Shown piece by piece: positions 57,150-64,000 of a DNA stretch of 64,000 nucleotides (positions within the stretch are counted from its first letter, which is position 1; the number at the start of each line of letters is the position of its first letter). The stretch is from Rhodovulum tesquicola (GTDB lineage: Bacteria > Pseudomonadota > Alphaproteobacteria > Rhodobacterales > Rhodobacteraceae), in NCBI RefSeq assembly GCF_024128855.1, contig NZ_JAMYDV010000001.1, positions 62,001-126,000 on the forward strand, written 5' to 3'. The translations under genes and the position numbers were made by a program. Under the pieces are notes generated by a model. That model had not been told where the DNA came from, made no database searches, and worked only from the letters and a program-made list of their open reading frames with translations.

Positions 57150-58481
57150 ATGACGGGCGACTGGCGGGGGATGAGCGCGGGCGATCTGGGGCGCGGGATC
57201 GGTGCGGGCCGGATCGACCCGGTGGACCTGACCGACGCCTGTCTGGAGGCCATCGCGGCGCATCCCGAGGCGGGGCGGATCTATGCCCGGACCACCGGGG
57301 CGCGCGCACAGGCCGAGGCGCAGGCCGCGCGGGACCGGGCGCGGACCGGGCATCGGCTGGGGCCGCTGGACGGGGTGCCGATCTCGTGGAAGGACCTGTT
57401 CGATACGGCGGGCGTGGCGACCGAGGCGGGATCGGCCCTGCTGGCGGGCCGCGTGCCGGGGCGCGATGCCGAGGTGCTGGCCAATGCAGGCGCCGCGGGG
57501 CTGGTCTGTCTGGGCAAGACGCATATGACGGAACTGGCCTTTTCGGGGCTGGGGCTGAACCCGGTGACCGCGACGCCGCCCAATGTGCATGATGCAGGCG
57601 CCGCGCCGGGGGGGTCGTCCTCGGGGGCGGCGGCCTCGGTCGCGTTCGGGCTGGCGGCGGCGGCGATCGGGTCGGATACCGGCGGCTCGGTCCGGGTGCC
57701 GGCGGTCTGGAACGATCTGGTCGGGCTGAAGACCGGGGCGCCGCGGGTGTCGCTGGCGGGTGTCGTGCCGCTTTGCCCGCGATTCGACACGGTGGGGCCG
57801 CTGACGCGCAATGTCGAGGATGCCGCACTGCTGCTGGCGGCGCTGGAGGGGGGCAGGCCCGCGGATCTGCGCGGCGCGACGCTGGCGGGGGCGCGGCTGA
57901 TGGTGCTGGAGACCGTGGCCTTCGACGATATCCGCGACGGCCCCCTTGCGGGGTTCGAGCAGGCGGTGGACCGGCTGGCGCAGGCAGGGGCCACGATCAG
58001 CCGGGGCGCGGTGCCCGGGATCGCCGAGGCGCTGGCGCTGTCCGGCGTGCTGTTCGCGACCGAAGCCTATGGCACCTGGGGGGCGAGCATCGAGGCGGCG
58101 CCCGAGCGGATGTATCCCGCGATCCTGAACCGGTTCCGCGGCGGGCGCGAGTATTCGGGTGCCGATTATGTCGCCGCCTGGCAGAAGCTGGACCGGCTGC
58201 GCGCCGCCTATGCCGCCGCGACCGCCGGATTCGACGCGGTGCTGGTGCCGACCTGCCCGATCCTGCCGCCGAAGGTGGCGGCGCTGATGGCCGATCCGGA
58301 CTTCTTCGTGGCCGAGAACCTGATGACGCTGCGCAACACCCGGATCGGCAACCTGATGGGGCTGGCGGTGCTGACGCTGCCGACCGGCATCCCCTCGACC
58401 GGGATCTCGCTGATGGGGCCGCCGATGTCGGAGGAACGGCTGTTGCGGCTGGGGGCGGCGGCCGAGGCGGCGCTGGCCTAA
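57150..58481 (+). CDS. amidase-signature family amidase
   Basis: Hydrolyses a carbon-nitrogen bond in an amide; the substrate is unknown. The 443-residue protein carries the Ser-cisSer-Lys triad of the amidase-signature family: the lysine in PISWKDLFDTAG, and the serine-rich core PGGSSSGAAASVAFG followed by SDTGGSVRVPAVWN. Lack of a tRNA-binding GatB partner nearby argues against a GatA role. A probable terminator follows. Confidence 0.9.
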   Translation: MTGDWRGMSAGDLGRGIGAGRIDPVDLTDACLEAIAAHPEAGRIYARTTGARAQAEAQAARDRARTGHRLGPLDGVPISWKDLFDTAGVATEAGSALLAGRVPGRDAEVLANAGAAGLVCLGKTHMTELAFSGLGLNPVTATPPNVHDAGAAPGGSSSGAAASVAFGLAAAAIGSDTGGSVRVPAVWNDLVGLKTGAPRVSLAGVVPLCPRFDTVGPLTRNVEDAALLLAALEGGRPADLRGATLAGARLMVLETVAFDDIRDGPLAGFEQAVDRLAQAGATISRGAVPGIAEALALSGVLFATEAYGTWGASIEAAPERMYPAILNRFRGGREYSGADYVAAWQKLDRLRAAYAAATAGFDAVLVPTCPILPPKVAALMADPDFFVAENLMTLRNTRIGNLMGLAVLTLPTGIPSTGISLMGPPMSEERLLRLGAAAEAALA

Positions 58482-58494
58482 ATGCCACAACATT

Positions 58495-58525
58495 GCCCCG
58501 CAAGCCGCAGGGGCGGGGGGCTTTT
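58495..58525 (+). terminator. possible terminator after the amidase gene
   Basis: GCCCC (58495-58499) pairs with GGGGC (58510-58514); two more pairs form past a bulged A. A G-rich run and CTTTTC follow. Plausible but weaker than the gltB and dctP terminators. Confidence 0.4.
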
Positions 58526-58615
58526 CTGGACCGGGGACAATCCAGCCGATATCCTGATGCGAAACGGGGTGCGTCAGATGCCCCGATCCGAGGCAGCACA
58601 GGCAGACAGGGGTCC

Positions 58616-59797
58616 ATGACCTTTCCCGAGCGGTTTTCGAACCTGCCAGATTACGCGTTTCCGAGGCTGAGGCGTCTGCTGGACGACCACGCCCCCGGCG
58701 GCGCGCCCCTGCACATGACCATCGGCGAGCCGCAGCATGCCTTTCCCGACTGGGTGACGGAGGTGATCGCCACCCATGCCGCGGAGTTCGGCAAATACCC
58801 TCCGAACGAGGGCACGCCGGAATTGCTGGGCGCGATCTCGGACTGGCTGGCGCGGCGCTATGGGGTGCGCGTCGATCCGGCAACCCAGATCAGCACGCTG
58901 AACGGCACGCGCGAGGGGCTGTTCAACGCGGCGCTGGCGCTCTGCCCCGAGCAGAAACGCGGCCAGCGGCCCGCGATCCTGACGCCGAACCCGTTCTACC
59001 AGGTCTATGCGGTGGCCGCGCTGGCGGTGGGGGCCGAGCCGGTCTATGTGCCCGCCACGGCCGCGACCGGGTTCCTGCCCGATTACGCCGCGCTGCCGGG
59101 CGAATTGCTGGACCGGGTGGCGATTGCCTATCTGTGCTCGCCCGCGAATCCGCAGGGCGCGGTGGCGGATCGGGACTACTGGGCGGATCTGATCCGGCTG
59201 GCCGAAAAGCACGATTTCCGCATCTTCGCCGATGAATGCTATTCCGAGATCTACCGCGACAGCCCGCCCCCCGGCGCGCTGGAGGTGGCGCGCGAGATCG
59301 GCGCCGATCCCGAACGGGTGCTGGTGTTTCATTCGCTGTCGAAACGCTCGAACCTGCCGGGGCTGCGGTCGGGATTCTGCGCGGGCGGCGCCGAGAGCCT
59401 GGGCCATATCAAGCGGCTGCGGTCCTATGCCGGCGCACCCCTGCCCCTGCCCCTGCAACGGGTGGCGGAACGGGCCTGGGCGGACGAGGCGCATGTGGCC
59501 GACAGCCTTGCGCAATACCGGCGCAAATATGCCATCGCCGACGAGATCCTCGGGACGGTGCCGGGCTATCGCCCGCCCCAAGGCGGGTTCTTCCTGTGGC
59601 TGCCGGTCGCCGATGGCGAGGCGGCGGCGCTGACGCTGTGGCGCGGGACGGGGGTGCGGGTGCTGCCCGGCGCGTATCTGTCGCGCGCGGTGAACGGCGA
59701 CAATCCGGGAGCGGGCTATGTCCGGGTCGCGATGGTCGCCCCAGAACAAGAAATGCGGCACGGGCTGATGCGGCTGCGTGACTGCCTCTACGGGTAA
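58616..59797 (+). CDS. PLP-dependent aminotransferase, DapC-like
   Basis: Class I/II aminotransferase of 393 residues. The pyridoxal-phosphate lysine is in FHSLSKRSNLPGLRSGFCAGG, a block characteristic of N-succinyldiaminopimelate aminotransferases of the DapC type. Also present: NEGTPELLGAISDWL, TPNPFYQVY, CSPANPQGAVADRDY and FADECYSEIY. A role in lysine/diaminopimelate synthesis is likely but not certain, as related enzymes act on other amino acids. ATG 58616 gives the first full-length start; ftsK follows after 13 bases. Confidence 0.85.
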   Translation: MTFPERFSNLPDYAFPRLRRLLDDHAPGGAPLHMTIGEPQHAFPDWVTEVIATHAAEFGKYPPNEGTPELLGAISDWLARRYGVRVDPATQISTLNGTREGLFNAALALCPEQKRGQRPAILTPNPFYQVYAVAALAVGAEPVYVPATAATGFLPDYAALPGELLDRVAIAYLCSPANPQGAVADRDYWADLIRLAEKHDFRIFADECYSEIYRDSPPPGALEVAREIGADPERVLVFHSLSKRSNLPGLRSGFCAGGAESLGHIKRLRSYAGAPLPLPLQRVAERAWADEAHVADSLAQYRRKYAIADEILGTVPGYRPPQGGFFLWLPVADGEAAALTLWRGTGVRVLPGAYLSRAVNGDNPGAGYVRVAMVAPEQEMRHGLMRLRDCLYG

Positions 59798-59810
59798 GGA
59801 CGGTTAGGGT

Positions 59811-62516
59811 ATGGCTTCGTATCAGATGAAACGGCGCGAACCGCTTCTCGATTCCAACGTCCAGGCCGCCATCGAGCGGCGCGGCAAGGAATTGCTGGGC
59901 TTTACGCTGATCGGGGCGGCGCTGGTGATGGCGGCGATCCTGGGCTCTTACGTCCCTGACGACCCGAGCTGGCTGTCGGCGACCGATGCCCCGGCCGAGA
60001 ACATGCTGGGCCGGTTCGGCGCCTCGATCGCCTCGCCGCTGCATATCGTCATCGGCTGGGGATCCTGGGGGCTGGTGGTCATCCCGGCGGTCTGGGGGCT
60101 GCGGCTGGCGGGCCATTGGGGCGAGGACCGCGCGCTGTCGCGGCTGATCTTTGCCCCGGTCGCGGTGGCGCTGGCGGCGGTCTATGCCTCGACCCATGTG
60201 CCGCCCGCAAGCTGGACCCACGCCTTCGGCATGGGGGGGCTGTTCGGCGATACGGTGCTGGGCGCGATCCTGGGCGTGGCGCCGGTGGATACGGTGGCGG
60301 GGCTGCGCGTCGTCGCAGCACTGGTCTGGATGGCGGCCATCGGCATGGGGCTGTTCGTGCTGGGCGTGGACCGGGACGAGTTGCGCAATTTTGGCCGGTT
60401 CCTGCTGTTCGGCCTGATCCTGAGCTATGAAGGGCTGCGCCGGATGGCCGGGAAATCCGCGCGCGGCGCGCTGAGTGCCGGGCTGCGGCTGGGCGAGAAC
60501 GTGCAGACCCGCCGCGCCGGGACCGAGCCCGTGCGCGCCCAGCGGGCCGAGCCGCTGGTGGCGAGCCGGGCGCCAGCGGACGAACCGGCCCGGAGCGGTG
60601 TCATCGGCGGGCTGATGGCGCGGGTGCCGGTGCTGGGGCGGCGGGTGGCGGAGCCCGAGATGGAGCTGGTCGAGCGCGACCTGCCCGACAGCGTGGACGG
60701 GATCGGGCCGATTTCCGAGGACCGCATCAGGGAACGCATCGCCGACGTGATCCGCAACCGCGCCCGCCAGTCGGGCCGCCCGGCCTTTCGCGCGGAGCCG
60801 CCCGTGCGGCGCGATCGGGCGGGCACGCCGGACGTCCTGCCGGTCGAGCCGCCGCTGAGCGCGCGGGCCGCGGACTTGCCCCTGCCCGAGTTCGACGAGG
60901 AACCCCGCCGGGTCGTGCAGCATCCCGTCAGCAAGCCGGTGCCCCCCTCGCGCCGGGCGATGGAAGAGGCGCAACCGGCGCTGCCCTTCAGCGAGCCCGA
61001 CAGCGGCTATGAACATCCGCCGCTGTCGCTGCTGGCCAGCCCCGATTCGATCCAGCGCCATGTCCTGTCGGACGAGGCGCTGGAGGAAAACGCGCGGATG
61101 CTGGAAAACGTGCTGGACGATTACGGCGTCAAGGGCGAGATCGTGTCGGTCCGGCCCGGCCCCGTGGTCACCATGTACGAGCTGGAGCCCGCGCCGGGGC
61201 TGAAGGCCAGCCGGGTGATCGGGCTGTCGGACGACATCGCGCGCAGCATGTCGGCGCTGTCGGCGCGGGTCTCGACCGTGCCGGGGCGCAGCGTGATCGG
61301 GATCGAACTGCCCAATGTCAATCGCGAGAAGGTGGTGTTGCGCGAGATCCTGTCCTCGCGCGCCTTCGGCGACAGCGCGATGCGGCTGCCGCTGGCGCTG
61401 GGCAAGGATATCGGCGGCGAGGCGGTGGTGGCGAACCTGGCCAAGATGCCCCACCTGCTGATCGCGGGCACCACCGGGTCGGGCAAGTCGGTGGCGATCA
61501 ACACGATGATCCTGTCGCTGCTCTACAAGCTGACGCCCGAGGAATGCCGGTTGATCATGATCGACCCCAAGATGCTGGAACTGTCGGTCTATGACGGCAT
61601 CCCGCACCTTCTGTCGCCGGTCGTCACCGACCCCAAGAAGGCCGTCGTCGCGCTGAAATGGGTCGTGGGCGAGATGGAGGAACGCTATCGCAAGATGTCC
61701 AAGATGGGCGTGCGCAACATCGAGGGCTATAACGGGCGGGTGCGCGATGCGCTGGACCGGGGCGAGATGTTCAAGCGCACGGTCCAGACCGGGTTCGACG
61801 ACGAGACCGGCGAGCCGGTGTTCGAGACCGACGAGTTCCAGCCCGAGACGCTGCCCTATATCGTGGTGATCGTCGACGAGATGGCCGACCTGATGATGGT
61901 GGCGGGCAAGGAGATCGAGGCCTGCATCCAGCGGCTGGCGCAGATGGCGCGGGCCTCGGGGATCCACCTCATCATGGCGACGCAGCGGCCCTCGGTCGAT
62001 GTCATCACCGGCACGATCAAGGCGAACTTCCCGACCCGGATCTCGTTCCAGGTGACCGGCAAGATCGACAGCCGCACGATCCTGGGCGAACAGGGGGCGG
62101 AACAGCTTCTGGGCATGGGCGACATGCTTTACATGGCGGGCGGGGGTCGGATTTCCCGCGTCCACGGGCCGTTCGTCTCGGATGAGGAAGTCGAGGAGAT
62201 CGTCACCTATCTGAAGGGCTTCGGGCCGCCCGATTATGTCGGCAGCGTGGTCGAGGGGCCGGACGAGGACCGCGAGGGCGATATCGACCTGGTGCTGGGC
62301 CTGGGCGGGAATACCGATGGCGACGACGCGCTGTACGATCAGGCGGTGGCGATCGTGCTGAAGGATCGCAAATGCTCGACCTCCTACATCCAGCGCAAGC
62401 TGGCCATCGGCTACAACAAGGCCGCCCGGCTGGTCGAGCAGATGGAGGAACAAGGCGTGGTCAGCCCGGCCAACCATGTCGGCAAGCGCGAGATCCTGGT
62501 GCCCGAACAGGGCTGA
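59811..62516 (+). CDS. ftsK: DNA translocase FtsK
   Basis: Septum-anchored ATP-driven DNA pump that clears and aligns chromosome termini during division. 901 residues. The N-terminal ~200 residues hold about four membrane segments ([71 protein letters not shown]). A proline/arginine-rich linker spans about 200-400. The motor domain has Walker A with Lys559 ([13 protein letters not shown]) and Walker B ([14 protein letters not shown]), and a C-terminal winged-helix gamma domain ([22 protein letters not shown]) reads KOPS. Confidence 0.97.
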   Translation: MASYQMKRREPLLDSNVQAAIERRGKELLGFTLIGAALVMAAILGSYVPDDPSWLSATDAPAENMLGRFGASIASPLHIVIGWGSWGLVVIPAVWGLRLAGHWGEDRALSRLIFAPVAVALAAVYASTHVPPASWTHAFGMGGLFGDTVLGAILGVAPVDTVAGLRVVAALVWMAAIGMGLFVLGVDRDELRNFGRFLLFGLILSYEGLRRMAGKSARGALSAGLRLGENVQTRRAGTEPVRAQRAEPLVASRAPADEPARSGVIGGLMARVPVLGRRVAEPEMELVERDLPDSVDGIGPISEDRIRERIADVIRNRARQSGRPAFRAEPPVRRDRAGTPDVLPVEPPLSARAADLPLPEFDEEPRRVVQHPVSKPVPPSRRAMEEAQPALPFSEPDSGYEHPPLSLLASPDSIQRHVLSDEALEENARMLENVLDDYGVKGEIVSVRPGPVVTMYELEPAPGLKASRVIGLSDDIARSMSALSARVSTVPGRSVIGIELPNVNREKVVLREILSSRAFGDSAMRLPLALGKDIGGEAVVANLAKMPHLLIAGTTGSGKSVAINTMILSLLYKLTPEECRLIMIDPKMLELSVYDGIPHLLSPVVTDPKKAVVALKWVVGEMEERYRKMSKMGVRNIEGYNGRVRDALDRGEMFKRTVQTGFDDETGEPVFETDEFQPETLPYIVVIVDEMADLMMVAGKEIEACIQRLAQMARASGIHLIMATQRPSVDVITGTIKANFPTRISFQVTGKIDSRTILGEQGAEQLLGMGDMLYMAGGGRISRVHGPFVSDEEVEEIVTYLKGFGPPDYVGSVVEGPDEDREGDIDLVLGLGGNTDGDDALYDQAVAIVLKDRKCSTSYIQRKLAIGYNKAARLVEQMEEQGVVSPANHVGKREILVPEQG

Positions 62517-62604
62517 CCGGCGGCGCGGGCGGGGCACCTGCCCATCGCCGTTTCGTGACGGATTGGCTGATGCAAAGGCGCGTGCGAGCGACTAGATTGC
62601 CGCC

Positions 62605-63213
62605 ATGATCAGACGCCTTGCCCTTGGCCTTGCCCTCTGGGCGGCCACCGCCGCCCCCGGACTTGCCGACAAGCTGCCGCTGTCGGCGATCTCGGCCTAT
62701 CTCAACAGCTTCTCGACCGCGCGGGCCGAGTTCACGCAGGTGAACGCGGACGGGTCGATCTCGACCGGGCGGATGCTGCTTCAGCGGCCCGGCAGGGCGC
62801 GGTTCGAATACGATCCGCCCAATGGCGGGCTGGTGATCGCGGGCGGCGGGCAGGTGGCGATCTTCGACACCAAGTCGAACCAGCCGCCCGAGCAATATCC
62901 GCTGCGCCGCACGCCGCTGAACATCATCCTGGAACGCAACGTGGATCTGTCGCGGGCGCGGATGGTGGTGGGCCATGACGGCGATGCGACCATGACACGG
63001 GTGATCGCGCAGGATCCCGAGCATCCCGAATACGGCACCATCGCGCTGGTCTTTACCGGCAACCCGGTGGAACTGCGCCAATGGGTCATCACCGACGACA
63101 CGGGCCAGGCGACCACGGTGATCCTGGGCGAGATGCGGACCGGCGTGCAATTGTCGGCACGGATGTTCAGCATCGTGCAGGAGACCAATGACCGGATGGG
63201 CAACCGGCGCTAG
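62605..63213 (+). CDS. lolA: outer-membrane lipoprotein carrier protein LolA
   Basis: Periplasmic chaperone that carries lipoproteins from LolCDE to the outer membrane. 202 residues with signal peptide RRLALGLALWAATAAPGLA. The core follows the LolA beta-sheet pattern: ISAYLNSFSTARAEFTQVNADG, GRMLLQRPGRARFEYDPP, VIAGGGQVAIFDTKSNQPPEQYPL, LVFTGNPVELRQWVITD. It follows ftsK by 88 bases, the usual order in proteobacteria. Confidence 0.93.
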   Translation: MIRRLALGLALWAATAAPGLADKLPLSAISAYLNSFSTARAEFTQVNADGSISTGRMLLQRPGRARFEYDPPNGGLVIAGGGQVAIFDTKSNQPPEQYPLRRTPLNIILERNVDLSRARMVVGHDGDATMTRVIAQDPEHPEYGTIALVFTGNPVELRQWVITDDTGQATTVILGEMRTGVQLSARMFSIVQETNDRMGNRR

Positions 63214-63216
63214 GGT

Positions 63217-64000
<784 letters not shown>

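Noticed and set aside
59409-62537. A 1042-codon open frame on the minus strand
   Set aside because: Antisense to ftsK and the aminotransferase gene; composition only, no family pattern.

Overview
This window is chromosomal DNA from a high-GC alphaproteobacterium of the Rhodobacteraceae, probably close to Paracoccus or Rhodobacter. The basis is the kdsD-lptCAB-rpoN-hpf-ptsN cluster, a UbiH-family hydroxylase, an NDUFA9-like complex I protein, DUF2783 next to a flavin monooxygenase, and a full quinohemoprotein amine dehydrogenase (qhp) cluster of the Paracoccus denitrificans type. No species can be named from the sequence alone.

Layout. 1-5.3 kb: envelope and sigma-54 block (kdsD, lptC, lptA, lptB, rpoN, hpf, ptsN). 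5.3-11.5 kb: minus-strand run of a two-part sulfotransferase-like protein, a core-2/I-branching-type glycosyltransferase, two paralogous glycosyltransferases and galU. 11.8-14.3 kb: kdsB and cysQ, with a divergent polysaccharide-type ABC permease. 14.3-21.8 kb: pbpC overlapping a very large alpha-2-macroglobulin gene. 21.9-24.5 kb: a soluble hybrid histidine kinase.

24.66-29.42 kb is a decayed integrative element in the 3' end of tRNA-Leu(CAG). It is bounded by a 16-bp direct repeat and holds a truncated tyrosine integrase, an intact serine resolvase, a small lipoprotein and two proteins I cannot identify. One of these, a membrane-anchored protein of 345 residues encoded in visibly lower-GC DNA, is the best candidate for undescribed biology.

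29.6-40.4 kb returns to core genes: NDUFA9-like protein, uppP, gltD, gltB (separated from gltD by an 11-nt-period TCGGA array), mtgA, a GST and queG. 40.4-49.6 kb is the complete qhp locus. qhpG diverges from qhpA-D-C-B-E-F and qhpR converges on qhpF. Together these encode the periplasmic amine dehydrogenase (QhpA, B, C), the enzymes that build thioether crosslinks and cysteine tryptophylquinone in QhpC (QhpD, QhpG), a leader protease (QhpE), an exporter (QhpF) and an AraC-type regulator (QhpR). The four crosslink pairs known from the Paracoccus and Pseudomonas enzymes can all be located in QhpC here.

49.7-52.7 kb is a TRAP transporter (dctQMP) with a strong terminator. 52.8-64 kb is housekeeping: dapB, rbfA, a DUF2233 protein, truB, a UbiH-family hydroxylase, an amidase, a DapC-like aminotransferase, ftsK, lolA, and a DUF2783 protein with a flavin monooxygenase cut by the window edge. 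The first gene (kdsD) is also cut by the window edge.
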